DNA of 64,000 nt from Emcibacter sp. SYSU 3D8. Its GTDB lineage: Bacteria > Pseudomonadota > Alphaproteobacteria > SMXS01. Where the stretch lies: the NCBI RefSeq assembly GCF_039655875.1, contig NZ_JBBYXK010000002.1, positions 124,001 through 188,000 on the forward strand. The letters run 5' to 3'. A program made the position numbers and the translations under genes. This document shows positions 27,727-36,264 of the stretch, in pieces. The notes beneath the pieces are model-generated. The model was given only the letters and a program-made list of their open reading frames with translations. It did not search any database and had not been told where the DNA came from. Position 1 is the first letter of the stretch. Each line of letters opens with the position of its first letter.

Positions 27727-29058
27727 TTATTTCGCCGCCGCGGCGCCGGTTCTCGAAGACGGATCGTGATTGTTGGCGGCAGGCGCCGGCGCCTTCTTGA
27801 GATATTTGTCGAACGTCGCCTTGAGCGTGCCGTCGGCCGTGATCTTGTCCAGCCACGCATCCACCGCGCGCAGCAGCGCCTCGTCCTGCGGCATGACATA
27901 GGCTTTCTCGGTCAGGTTGAAGGCCCCTTTCATGGCGGCGCAAAGCTTGGGGTTGCGCGCCGCCTGCCACTGGACCTCGATCTTGTCGGTGACCATGACG
28001 TCGGCCCGGCCGGCGGCGACCTCGTCGAAGATGCGGGTGTTGTCGGGGAAAACGGTGACGTCGGCGTTGAGCAGCTTGGCCTGGGCAAAGCGCTCGTTGG
28101 TGCCGCCCGGATTGACGATGACCTTCACGCCCTTGCGGTTGATCTCCTCCAGCGTGTCGTATTTCTGTTCGTCGCCGCAGCGGACGATAGGCGTCTTGCC
28201 GTCATTCAGGTAGCTGCGGCTCTGGAAGGCTTCGCGCTGACGCTCCTGGGTCCTGCTGATCCCGCCCATGCCGATGTCGAACTTGCTGGACTTGAGGTCC
28301 TGCATCAATGTCGGCCATGTGGTCTGCACGAATACCAGTTCGACATCCATGCTGGCGGCAAGGTTGCGGGCCAGGTCCACATCGATGCCCGACCAGCCGT
28401 CGGCGGTCCTGATGGTGAACGGCGCATAATCGCCGGTGGTGCCGACACGCAATTGCTTGCGCGCCATGATACGGTCGAGCAGCGAGCCCTGCGCCGCATA
28501 GGCGACCTTGCGGGCCGTTTCGGCAATCCCGGACAGGGCGCCGGGCGCCAGGCCTCGCTGATGGGCGGCGGTATTGAGGATGGACAGCAGATGGTCGCGC
28601 TGGTCCGGCACGTCGAGCAACGGCCGCACCAGCACCAGCTGGGCGAGGATCGCGTCACCCGCCCGCGCGATCGAGGGCCGCAGCACGCTGTTCAGATCAA
28701 GGTCGGGCTGGGCGGCGGGAAGACCATTGGTCTTCCAGACCGCGAACCAGCGGCGCTGAACCGCCTTCGACGCTTCCATCTGGGCCGACAGGAACGGACG
28801 CGCCGTCGGAAAGTCCAGCCCTGACGTCTCGGCCTGGGCGGCCGCGGCATCAAGCACCCGGGCCTCCTGTTCGAGATCCTCGATCGGCCTGCCGTGACGC
28901 CACTTCCACGCCGCGACGTGTTCGCCCAGATCGAGCCGGTAAAGGATCAGGTCGGCGAAGCGCTGGATTTCCGGCGCCGGCGGCTGATCGGCGGACGCCG
29001 TCCGCATCCCTGTGACCAGGGCCAGCGCGAGTACGACGATGCCGAGCATCGACTTCAT
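27727..29058 (-). CDS. pheC: Exported chorismate mutase (AroQ) fused to cyclohexadienyl dehydratase (PheC)
   Basis: A 443-residue periplasmic protein. The signal peptide is about residues 1-23 (ending RTASA). Residues 30-110 resemble secreted gamma-class AroQ: YRLDLGEHVAAWKWRHG with Arg41 and Lys52, then PIEDLEQEARVLD. Residues about 195-425 have the periplasmic-binding-protein fold of PheC: VGTTGDYAPFT, QTTWPTLMQDL, FDIGMGGIS, NPGGTNERFAQ. Chorismate mutase makes prephenate, which PheC converts to phenylpyruvate (or arogenate to phenylalanine), so one polypeptide could do both steps outside the cytoplasm. Where I recall IEDxxR in the mutase family, this has IEDLEQ. A generic amino-acid-binding protein is the alternative reading. 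GGGAGAAGTC precedes the ATG. Confidence 0.82.
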   Translation of the reverse strand: MKSMLGIVVLALALVTGMRTASADQPPAPEIQRFADLILYRLDLGEHVAAWKWRHGRPIEDLEQEARVLDAAAAQAETSGLDFPTARPFLSAQMEASKAVQRRWFAVWKTNGLPAAQPDLDLNSVLRPSIARAGDAILAQLVLVRPLLDVPDQRDHLLSILNTAAHQRGLAPGALSGIAETARKVAYAAQGSLLDRIMARKQLRVGTTGDYAPFTIRTADGWSGIDVDLARNLAASMDVELVFVQTTWPTLMQDLKSSKFDIGMGGISRTQERQREAFQSRSYLNDGKTPIVRCGDEQKYDTLEEINRKGVKVIVNPGGTNERFAQAKLLNADVTVFPDNTRIFDEVAAGRADVMVTDKIEVQWQAARNPKLCAAMKGAFNLTEKAYVMPQDEALLRAVDAWLDKITADGTLKATFDKYLKKAPAPAANNHDPSSRTGAAAAK

Positions 29059-29142
29059 GACTTCTCCCAACATGGCCTTTGGTGGCGGCTCCCGATCATA
29101 TATGTGAATGCCCCGGCGGCGCCACAATGTCAGACCGCGTGC

Positions 29143-29589
29143 TCAAGCGCGCGTCAGGTATGTCTCGAGATTGGTCCGGAAGGCATCCGACAGCCGCTCG
29201 CCCTTGCGGGTTTCGCGGCTGATATGAACCATGGTGAGCAGCGCCGTGGCCATGCAGGTCTCGCCCAGAAAGATACCCTGCCCCATCGCGAACGAGCTGT
29301 TGCCGATGCGATCGACGCGGGTGCCGACCGTCAATTCGCCGGTCTCACGGATTTCCTGCAGATAGCGGATGGTCTGTTCGGCCACGACGAACCCGCCGAT
29401 CGCATCGGCGGGCAATTGCTGGCGGATGGTGAGGTTCAGCAGCCGGTAACGGCCTTCCTCCAGATAGGCGGCGATCACGCTGTTGTTGACATGCGCCTGC
29501 TGATCCAGGTCGCGGATGCGCACCAGGATCGGCGTGAATACGGCGTAGCTGGCCCGGCGCGCCAGCGCATCCCAGTCGGTGTTGCTCAT
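29143..29589 (-). CDS. Acyl-CoA thioesterase, hot-dog fold (4HBT type)
   Basis: A 148-residue hot-dog-fold protein. IRDLDQQAHVNNSVIAAYLEEGRYR matches the 4-hydroxybenzoyl-CoA thioesterase signature, with the catalytic Asp in the RDLDQQAHVNN segment. Such enzymes hydrolyse acyl-CoA thioesters. It lies seven bases downstream of an SDR gene on the same strand, consistent with an acyl-CoA or ketone pathway operon. Confidence 0.86.
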   Translation of the reverse strand: MSNTDWDALARRASYAVFTPILVRIRDLDQQAHVNNSVIAAYLEEGRYRLLNLTIRQQLPADAIGGFVVAEQTIRYLQEIRETGELTVGTRVDRIGNSSFAMGQGIFLGETCMATALLTMVHISRETRKGERLSDAFRTNLETYLTRA

Positions 29590-29596
29590 GGACGGC

Positions 29597-30376
29597 TCAA
29601 TAGATCGTGTACGCGCCGTCGATCACCAGCGTATCGCCGGTGTGGAATCGCGACGCGGGACTGGCCAGATAGACGGCGATGGCAGAGAAATCCTCGCCGT
29701 CGGCCCAGCCGCCCATGGGCACGCGGCTGATGACGTTCTCGTTGAACTTGTCCCAGCCCTGGGCGCCCGCAGTCATTTCCGAACGCACCCAGCCGGGGCA
29801 GATGCTGTTGACCGTGATCTTGTATCGCGCCAGCTCGACCGCCATGGCGCGGCACATGGTGACGACCGCCCCCTTGGTGGCGGCATAGTGCTCGTTGCGT
29901 GCGGCGCCGTGTATGGCGGCGGTCGATGCGATACCCACGAGGGAGCCGCCGCCATCGCCGTTCTTGGCACGCTCGACCATGTGGCGAGCCGCCTCGCGCA
30001 GGGTGAACAGCACGCCATGCAGATTTACCCCTTCCATTTTCCGGAAGTCCTCGATGGAGATGTCGAACAGATCCTTGCGCCTGATCGAGATTCCCGCATT
30101 GGCGATGGCCTGATCGAGCCGGCCGAACTCCTTCAGGATATCGGCCACACCCGCCTTCACCGCATCCTCGTCGGATACATCGATCACCGCGGCACGCACG
30201 TCGCCGCCATGCTGCCTGAGGCGCTCGGCAGCCCGGGCGTTCTTTTCCTCGTTGGTGCCCCAGATCACCACGGACGCACCATGCATGGCCAGGCCCTCGG
30301 CCATGCCGATGCCGATGCCGCCATTGCCGCCGGTGACCAGCGCCACCTTGCCCTTCAGATCGAACAGATTCTTCAT
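29597..30376 (-). CDS. SDR family oxidoreductase
   Basis: A 259-residue short-chain dehydrogenase with VTGGNGGIGIGMA, NAGISIRR, catalytic Ser in GIASTAAIHG and HYAATKGA, and CPGWVRSEM. The sequence style is that of gluconate 5-dehydrogenase or 2-deoxygluconate 3-dehydrogenase relatives. GGAGGCAGCG lies before the ATG. It is upstream of the thioesterase in the same run. Confidence 0.9.
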   Translation of the reverse strand: MKNLFDLKGKVALVTGGNGGIGIGMAEGLAMHGASVVIWGTNEEKNARAAERLRQHGGDVRAAVIDVSDEDAVKAGVADILKEFGRLDQAIANAGISIRRKDLFDISIEDFRKMEGVNLHGVLFTLREAARHMVERAKNGDGGGSLVGIASTAAIHGAARNEHYAATKGAVVTMCRAMAVELARYKITVNSICPGWVRSEMTAGAQGWDKFNENVISRVPMGGWADGEDFSAIAVYLASPASRFHTGDTLVIDGAYTIY

Positions 30377-30450
30377 CGCTGCCTCCGCACTGGACCGGCC
30401 GGCACGCTAGACCGGATCGGCCCCCGGGAAAAGCCCCGATGGACCGGGCA

Positions 30451-31614
30451 TCAAGGCGAGGCGGCGGCCGACGCAGCCTTCAGGTCGAGCCGGAAGGTCA
30501 GGAACTCGGCCGGCCGGAGCGGCGCGAATCCCACCACCATGTTGACGTTTCCCTGCCTGATGTCGGCGTCGGTCGTGGTCTGGCGCCCGCACTGGACGAA
30601 CCAGGCGTCGCGGGGCCTGGAACCGATTAATGCGCCTGCCCGCCACAAGTCTTCCAGGAACCCGTCGGCGCTGGCGCGCAGGCCCTGCCACAGCGGCTCG
30701 TCGTTCGGCTCGAACACCGCCCAGTCCAGGCCCCGGCGCAACGAGCGTTCGATGAACAGCACCGTGCGCCGTACGGCCAGGTAGCGCCATTCCGGCTCGG
30801 CCGACAGGGTGCGCGAGCCCCAGACCAGCGGGCCGGCCGAACCCATGGCGCGAATCACATTGATGCCCTGGGGATTGAGGAGTTCCTGCCGCTGGGCGGT
30901 AACGACGGTGTCGAGACCCGCGCCGGAAATGGTGGCGCCTGGTCCGGCCGGCGCCTTCCACACGCCGCGCTCCCGTCCAAAGCGCGAGATGATGCCAGCA
31001 ACGCTGCCGCTGGGCCCGGCATCGGCGTGATTGGACAGCCTGAGGCGAGGGTAATAGAGCGCCGTATCGGGCGAACGAAGCGGCGCGGCCCCGAGCAGCC
31101 AGGCCGTCATGTCGGCGTCGCCCGACAGGCCGGGCGGCGGATCGACCAGCAGGGTGGCGCGGTGAAGCCGGCAGACGGCAAGCGCCTTTTCGTACAGCGC
31201 GACGGCGCGGTCCGCCACATGGACCGCATCGGGCATGCACAGCAGGTCAAACAAGTCGGTGCGGGACGCGGCCAGCACATTGAGGCCCTCTTCCAGCGAC
31301 GCCCCGGAATTGCTGGGCGTGCGCACCAGCAGCGCCCCGCCGCCGCCATTCAGGAAGAACTGGGAGACCGCCATCGGCGCTTCGCCCAGGCCCCGGCCCC
31401 CGCCAAAATCCCGCTCGAACTCGAACTGGCTGGAAACAGCGACCGCCTTGCCGGTCGGCCCGTGCGAAAAGGCGCCGACGAAAGCGCAAATGCCGGTTTC
31501 CGCTGCCGCGACCGGCCGCGGCGGAACGCCGGTCAAGCCGGCTTCAACACCCGCGGCCTCGGGCATGGACCGGGTCATGGAGCGCATCCAGCGGACGACC
31601 TGCTTGAGAGCCAT
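30451..31614 (-). CDS. Phage-tail-sheath-like protein, isolated gene
   Basis: A 387-residue protein with the contractile tail sheath pattern. The N-terminal part has CAFVGAFSHGPTGKAVAVSS, FERDFGG and AVSQFFLNGGGGALLVRT. The C-terminal part has LVWGSRTLSAEPEWRYLAVRR, then RRGLDWAVFEPNDEPLW and DIRQGNVNMVVGFAPLRPAEF, matching sheath proteins of phages and extracellular contractile injection systems. No tube, baseplate, spike or ATPase gene is near it. The middle domain is short compared with phage sheaths. It may be an exapted remnant. No clear ribosome site precedes the ATG. Confidence 0.8.
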   Translation of the reverse strand: MALKQVVRWMRSMTRSMPEAAGVEAGLTGVPPRPVAAAETGICAFVGAFSHGPTGKAVAVSSQFEFERDFGGGRGLGEAPMAVSQFFLNGGGGALLVRTPSNSGASLEEGLNVLAASRTDLFDLLCMPDAVHVADRAVALYEKALAVCRLHRATLLVDPPPGLSGDADMTAWLLGAAPLRSPDTALYYPRLRLSNHADAGPSGSVAGIISRFGRERGVWKAPAGPGATISGAGLDTVVTAQRQELLNPQGINVIRAMGSAGPLVWGSRTLSAEPEWRYLAVRRTVLFIERSLRRGLDWAVFEPNDEPLWQGLRASADGFLEDLWRAGALIGSRPRDAWFVQCGRQTTTDADIRQGNVNMVVGFAPLRPAEFLTFRLDLKAASAAASP

Positions 31615-31711
31615 GCGCGAGGATTGCGCGCCAACATGGCGAATTTAAGGGCCAGATATCGTGCCCGGCGAGCATCAACGACGACCGCCGCCAGGGCGCT
31701 TCAATCGAATT

Positions 31712-32896
31712 CTAGCGCCATTTTTCTGCCGCCGTGCGCAGCCACACCTTCACCGGTTGGGGCAGCCTGGACCGCAGCCGGGGCCTAAGGCCCGCCGCCA
31801 TGTTCCAGCGCGCCATGTCCAGGGCCGGCGCAACCGGCGGACGCGCTGCATCCAGCCGGTCCAGCAGCGCGGCGTAGGCGTCCATCTGACGCTCGAGGGT
31901 GAACCGCGTCGCGGCTGTCGCCGCCGCGGCCGCCGACAGGCGGTGAAGCAATGGCCGGTCCTGCGCCAGCCGGCGCAGCGCCGCCGTGGCCGACGCGGTC
32001 TGGCCAATGGGAAACAGCAGCCCGTCGTGACCGTCGGTAACGGCGGCGTCGGTCACGCCCCTGATCTGGGACGCCACGGGAACACAGCCGCTGGCCATCG
32101 CCTCCAGCAGCACCAGCGCGAAGCCTTCGGTGCGGCTGGGAAACAGCAGCACGTCGCTACGGCGATACAGGCCGGCCAGGACGTCCTGGCTCACGGGGCC
32201 GGTGAACGACACCTTGTGAGGAATTCTGGCGAGGCGGCGCTCCAGCGCAGCGCGATCGGCGCCGTCACCCGCCACGGTCAGCTCCAGAGTGACGTCGCCC
32301 AACGGCGCCAGGATGTCGGGGATCCAGAGGCAGCCCTTATCCGCATCGGCCAGCCGGCCGGCCACCAGGACGCGCAGCACGCCGTCATCGGGACGTTCCC
32401 GGCCTTCTGCAGCGAACGGCGCGCCGACGCCGTGCGGGATCAGCGACACCCTTGCCGCATCGAAGCCCCAATCCGCTGGCAGGTCCTCGTGCATCCGGGG
32501 CGCGATGGCGATGGTGTGGTGGAGCCAGTCGCGGATCGCCCGCGCCCATGTATACATGCCGTTGCCGATGCCATGGAGGATCAGCACCTTCGTCATGCTC
32601 TCGGGCAGATAACGGGCAAGATTTGCCGTATGAGGCTCGACCAGGATGTTGAAGAACACCCCGTCGTAGCCGCCGTCCATGACGGCCCGGTAGAGCGCCC
32701 CGGCAAGCTGGCGGTCAGTCAGGCCGGCACGGTCGATCAGTGTGCCGGCGCCGGAATCATGAACCGGTTTGCGGTCGCGAACCCCGATGCGCTTCAACTC
32801 GATGCCGCGGGGCGCCAGCCCGGCGGCCAGCACATTATAGAATGTGGTCACACCGCTCAGATGCGCCGGCCCGAAAAACGCATATTTCTTGCTCAC
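31712..32896 (-). CDS. GT4 family glycosyltransferase
   Basis: A 394-residue GT-B glycosyltransferase. The N-domain opens YAFFGPAHLSGVTTFYNVLA. The C-domain has LVAGRLADADKGCLW and the EX7E donor motif in SRTEGFALVLLEAMASGCVP. The acceptor is unknown and could be a cell-surface polysaccharide or lipid. It starts at GTG and is upstream of the tail-sheath gene on the same strand (97-base gap). Confidence 0.87.
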   Translation of the reverse strand: MSKKYAFFGPAHLSGVTTFYNVLAAGLAPRGIELKRIGVRDRKPVHDSGAGTLIDRAGLTDRQLAGALYRAVMDGGYDGVFFNILVEPHTANLARYLPESMTKVLILHGIGNGMYTWARAIRDWLHHTIAIAPRMHEDLPADWGFDAARVSLIPHGVGAPFAAEGRERPDDGVLRVLVAGRLADADKGCLWIPDILAPLGDVTLELTVAGDGADRAALERRLARIPHKVSFTGPVSQDVLAGLYRRSDVLLFPSRTEGFALVLLEAMASGCVPVASQIRGVTDAAVTDGHDGLLFPIGQTASATAALRRLAQDRPLLHRLSAAAAATAATRFTLERQMDAYAALLDRLDAARPPVAPALDMARWNMAAGLRPRLRSRLPQPVKVWLRTAAEKWR

Positions 32897-32986
32897 GCCC
32901 GCCCCATGCCGATCCCTCCTGTGGAGAATGGGCAGAATGACGGCTCAGGCAACGCCGGTCATCCATTATCCAGCCAGGACGCCGAA

Positions 32987-33010
32987 GGGCCGCCGCAAAT
33001 GCGGCGGCCC
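32987..33010 (-). terminator. Hairpin terminator candidate
   Basis: A perfect 10-bp inverted repeat, GGGCCGCCGC and its complement, encloses an AAAT loop. It lies downstream of the glycine-zipper gene that ends at 33079. The tail on that strand is only slightly T-rich, so termination strength is uncertain; the other strand reads TGTTTG after the stem. Confidence 0.6.
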
Positions 33011-33078
33011 TGTTTGCGTGAATAGGGGTTGGCGGGGCTTTCAGGTAAACCGGTTCGGCGACGGTGCCGGCCGATTTC

Positions 33079-33384
33079 CTAGCGGCACTTCACGTCACCG
33101 CGGTCGATCTCGCGGCCGACCAATGCGCCGGCGCCGGCGCCGACCACTGTGCCCAGCACCTTGTCCCGATGACCGGCGACCGCGTTGCCGACGATGGCGC
33201 CGCCGACCGCACCAGCTATGGCGCCGCCAGTGCCCTTGTCGCGTTTGCAGTGGCGGTCATAGTCGCGGCCGTGATGGCGGTCATGGTAGCCGTCATGGCG
33301 ATAGTCGCGGTGATGACGGTCGCCCGCCACGGCCGGACCGGCGACACACAAGGCCAGGACCGTGGCCAGAATGGCTTTTTTCAT
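33079..33384 (-). CDS. Exported glycine-zipper 2TM domain protein
   Basis: A 101-residue protein with a signal peptide (MKKAILATVLALCVAGPAVA). A His/Asp/Arg/Tyr-rich segment (residues 22-50) is followed by a glycine zipper, GGAIAGAVGGAIVGNAVAG and VVGAGAGALVGREID. Such 17-kDa-antigen-like domains insert in the envelope; the charged part might bind metal. AGGAG precedes the ATG at 33384. This is the last host gene before the integrated element. Confidence 0.8.
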   Translation of the reverse strand: MKKAILATVLALCVAGPAVAGDRHHRDYRHDGYHDRHHGRDYDRHCKRDKGTGGAIAGAVGGAIVGNAVAGHRDKVLGTVVGAGAGALVGREIDRGDVKCR

Positions 33385-33604
33385 GACGTTAACTCCTATA
33401 TGGCGGATTGGCGCGCGCGGCGCCTGCTCCATAACCGGTGATAACGCCGGCGGTGGTGCAAAGTTGCGGCCGCTGTGGTTCAAAGTTGTGGCAAAGAGGA
33501 GTTTTTGCAGGCCTACCCGCGACGCCGGCAGGTTTCACCGGCACACGGCGCTGCCATCAGCGGCAGGCCATATCACACTGGATTCATTGGGATTGGTCCG
33601 CGGC

Positions 33605-33652
33605 TGGCGCTCCCTAGGGGACTCGAACCCCTGTTTTCGCCGTGAGAGGGCG
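33605..33652. repeat. Left attachment repeat (tRNA-Glu 3' fragment)
   Basis: This 48-base segment is identical to 55355-55402. It covers the tRNA from the anticodon stem through the CCA end, and the left neighbour sequence cannot complete a cloverleaf. It marks the left end of the element, 137 bases before the integrase start. Confidence 0.93.
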
Positions 33653-33676
33653 GCAAAGCGCACTTTCACGAACATA

Positions 33677-33778
33677 TGCGAACATTTCATCCTTCCTGAA
33701 CACCGCAGAAAGCCTTAGATTTACAGTCGCGTGCGTTCGTCGATGTTCGCACAGGGATTTACAGGAAAATTACAGGAC
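33677..33778. promoter_or_regulatory. Inverted and shared repeats between att site and integrase
   Basis: TGCGAACAT (33677-33685) recurs inverted as ATGTTCGCA (33743-33751). A 23-base segment at 33756-33778, built of two TTACAGGA-like units, recurs with one mismatch at 55286-55308 inside the other end of the element. Such pairs at both ends are what integrase arm-type sites look like. They also precede the integrase gene and could regulate it. Confidence 0.55.
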
Positions 33779-33789
33779 GACGCCAATCC

Positions 33790-35115
33790 ATGGCCAGAAC
33801 GGTCCGAAACGCCAAGATCGACAGCCGCTCCGGACGCGCCGGGCTCAAGGTCCGGCACGAGCCCTACTGGACTGTGCTGACGGGTGGCCGGGCGCTCGGC
33901 TACCGGAAGGGCAAGGTGGGCACCTGGGTCGGCCGCTACCGCACCGAGCAGGGGGAGCGCTATCACAAGTCGCTCGGTGTCGCCGACGATGCGCTCGACG
34001 CGAACGGCGAAGACATCCTGTCATATGCTCAGGCGCAGGAGCGAGCGCGCGACTGGTTCAAGGACCTGGAGCGGCGGCTGACTCACGGCATCGCCAAGGA
34101 TCAGGTCTACACCGTCGGCCGGGCTTGTGACGACTACCTCAACTGGTTTGAAACCCACCGGAAGTCGCACATTCAGACGAAGAGCGTCATCGACCAGTTT
34201 ATCCAACCGGAGCTGGGCGATATTGAGGTCAACAAGCTCACCAAGAAGCGGATCGAGGAATGGCAGAGGCAGCGGACCAAGGATAAGGCCAGGGTCCGAA
34301 GCCGCCGCGGGGAGCCGCTCCAGTTCAAATCCAAGGACGATCCGGAAGCCGAGCGGCGCCGGAAAAGCACCGCGAACCGACAGTTGACGGTCCTGAAAGC
34401 CATCCTGAACCGCGCCTTCGATGATGCCAGAGAAACCGGCGTCTCGAGCGATGACGCCTGGCGAAAGGTGAAGCCGTACAAAGATGTTGAGCGCGCCCGT
34501 GTTCGGTGGCTCGCCGACGACGAGTTGTCCCGCTTCCTGTCGGCGGCGGCGAAGGTCGGTCACAACGAGGATCCGGGCCTATTCGAGTTCGCGAAGCTCG
34601 CGACGGGCGCGCTTCTCCTTGGCGCCAGGTATGGCGAGTTGGTCAAGGGCCGGGTGGCCGACTTCGACCCTGCTGCCGGCACGGTGTTCATTCCGGAATC
34701 GAAGTCCGGCAAGGCGCGGCATGTCGTGCTGACCGACGAAGGTCGAGAGTTCTTCACCGCGCTCGTTGCGGGTCGTCCGGGGGATGCATTGCTGTTTCGT
34801 GATGCGAGTGGCAATGCCTGGGGCAAGTCCCAGCAGGCGCGGCCGATCACCGAGCTTTGCGCCAGGGCCAAGATCGCCCCGGCAATAGGCGTCCATGCTC
34901 TTCGTCACACCTACGCCTCGAGGCTGGTTTCACGCGGAGTGCCCTTGATGGTCGTCGCGCAGCAGCTAGGCCACGCCGACACGCGGATGGTCGAGAAGCA
35001 TTATGGGCACCTCGCCCCGAACTACGTCACAGACACGGTGCGCGCCAACTTTGGCGAGTTGGGGCTCAAGCGGCCTGCGGTCGTGACCCTAGGCAGCGGG
35101 AGAACGTCAGCGTGA
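33790..35115 (+). CDS. int: Tyrosine-type site-specific integrase
   Basis: A 441-residue tyrosine recombinase that would insert and excise the element at tRNA-Glu. An arm-binding N-domain and SAM-like core-binding domain (about residues 108-190) precede the catalytic domain. Catalytic residues are seen in GARYGELVKG (Arg), ESKSGKARHV (Lys), HALRHTYASRL (His-x-x-Arg), QQLGHADT (His) and EKHYGHL (Tyr nucleophile). All are intact, so it may be active. Its stop overlaps the next gene's GTG. Confidence 0.95.
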   Translation: MARTVRNAKIDSRSGRAGLKVRHEPYWTVLTGGRALGYRKGKVGTWVGRYRTEQGERYHKSLGVADDALDANGEDILSYAQAQERARDWFKDLERRLTHGIAKDQVYTVGRACDDYLNWFETHRKSHIQTKSVIDQFIQPELGDIEVNKLTKKRIEEWQRQRTKDKARVRSRRGEPLQFKSKDDPEAERRRKSTANRQLTVLKAILNRAFDDARETGVSSDDAWRKVKPYKDVERARVRWLADDELSRFLSAAAKVGHNEDPGLFEFAKLATGALLLGARYGELVKGRVADFDPAAGTVFIPESKSGKARHVVLTDEGREFFTALVAGRPGDALLFRDASGNAWGKSQQARPITELCARAKIAPAIGVHALRHTYASRLVSRGVPLMVVAQQLGHADTRMVEKHYGHLAPNYVTDTVRANFGELGLKRPAVVTLGSGRTSA

Positions 35116-35906
35116 GAGACGGACGCCAGGACAACGTTGTCAACCTCAGGGGGGCCTTTCAGTGGGAGGAACTGGTCGACACGGTTAGCGGTCAAGACGC
35201 GAAAGGCTTGGTGACAACCGACTATGTCGAACGCATATCCGCTGCGATCGCGCGTCGCGCGGGCGTTGAGCCAGCGCGCTCCCTTCAATGGCTGCTAGAC
35301 CGAATTCGCTTCGTGGTCGCCGGCGTTCTCCTTGCTCTGCGAGACGACGAGCGAGCGCCGATTGAAAGTCCAAAGGCAACCAGAATTCTGCTGGACACCT
35401 TGGCCGCAGCGTCTGCCTCTGCGGCGGATGCTGCTCGCGCCATCATCGAATCCCCCAGCGCACAGAGTGCACTTTGGCGCGAACTCGGGGCGGAAATTGC
35501 TGCGGCGCCTGACCATGACCCCATACAGGAAATCGAAGCGATCACCACCAGTCTGGACGTGATGCGGCGTCAAGGTCATTCCCTATCACTGATCGCGAAG
35601 CGTGCGGCGGAAGCAGAAGCGGAAAGGATGCTCTCCTATCGGCTGGAAAAAATATTTCTTGCCGAGCGGGATTTCGCATCCGCCCTCCTGACGCTCATTT
35701 ACAAGGTATATCTGGACAAAATACCGACACTATCAAATGAAGAAACCGCCGATTCTCGAGAGGGTTCATATTACTGGTTCGTGAAATCTATATTGAGCCA
35801 CATCGGGCTCGGACACCTTAGTCATGCTACTCTTAGTAAGAGATTAAGGCTGCATATTCAGAATTTAAAGTCGGGAAACATCCAAGCGGATTTCATCGAG
35901 GATTAG
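35112..35906 (+). CDS. Unknown protein coupled to the integrase
   Basis: A 264-residue protein with no family I recognise. The GTG start at 35112 overlaps the integrase stop as GTGA, so translation is probably coupled. The protein is largely helical and Ala-rich in the first 150 residues, and then contains ERMLSYRLEKIFLAERDF and an aromatic YYWFVKSILSHIGLGHL. The last 250 bases are much richer in A and T than the neighbours, a sign of a different origin. An open frame starting at 34857 inside int is rejected. Confidence 0.6.
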   Translation: MRDGRQDNVVNLRGAFQWEELVDTVSGQDAKGLVTTDYVERISAAIARRAGVEPARSLQWLLDRIRFVVAGVLLALRDDERAPIESPKATRILLDTLAAASASAADAARAIIESPSAQSALWRELGAEIAAAPDHDPIQEIEAITTSLDVMRRQGHSLSLIAKRAAEAEAERMLSYRLEKIFLAERDFASALLTLIYKVYLDKIPTLSNEETADSREGSYYWFVKSILSHIGLGHLSHATLSKRLRLHIQNLKSGNIQADFIED

Positions 35907-35998
35907 GACCAAGAGAGTCCCCACGCGGCCGTGTTTAAGTGTTTGCATTCGCCGAGTTTCTCCCTTGCTCGGCGAGTCACAACATGAGGAACACCGCC

Positions 35999-36190
35999 AT
36001 GAAACTCATTCACGTAAACGCCGTGTGCGGCAGGACCGGGCTGGGGCGCACGAAGGTCTACGAGCTCCTCAATGCCGGCCGGATCAGGTCCGTGAAAATC
36101 GGCGACCGTCGGCTGGTCGAGGAGGGTTCCGTCGACGAGTTCATCCAGTCGCTACTTGACGAACAGAACCCCGGCAGCAAGGCCGCCTAA
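35999..36190 (+). CDS. AlpA/excisionase-like HTH DNA-binding protein
   Basis: A 63-residue winged-HTH protein: VNAVCGRTGLGRTKVYELLN is the helix-turn-helix and VKIGDRRLVEEGSVDEFI the wing and trailing helix. AlpA-type proteins act as excisionases or activators of integrase in satellites such as P4. The ATG at 35999 has AGGA about ten bases upstream, and ATG 35984 is a possible longer start. Confidence 0.75.
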   Translation: MKLIHVNAVCGRTGLGRTKVYELLNAGRIRSVKIGDRRLVEEGSVDEFIQSLLDEQNPGSKAA

Positions 36191-36198
36191 ATAGAAAA

Positions 36199-36227
36199 CC
36201 CCGCCGCGGGGGCGAACCGCGACGGGG
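36199..36227 (+). terminator. Hairpin after the AlpA-like gene
   Basis: Arms CCCCG/CGGGG and CGCGG/CCGCG with one C-A mismatch enclose GGGCGAA. Following bases CTTGAATTTCTT are moderately T-rich. The hairpin resembles the one at 44740-44763 in stem and in the conserved loop part CGAA. Confidence 0.55.
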
Positions 36228-36264
36228 CTTGAATTTCTTCGAATACCTCCACGACGAGGCGACC

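Noticed and set aside
30451-31614. Type VI secretion sheath (TssB/TssC)
   Set aside because: The sequence follows the single-chain phage/eCIS sheath pattern and no tss genes are nearby.
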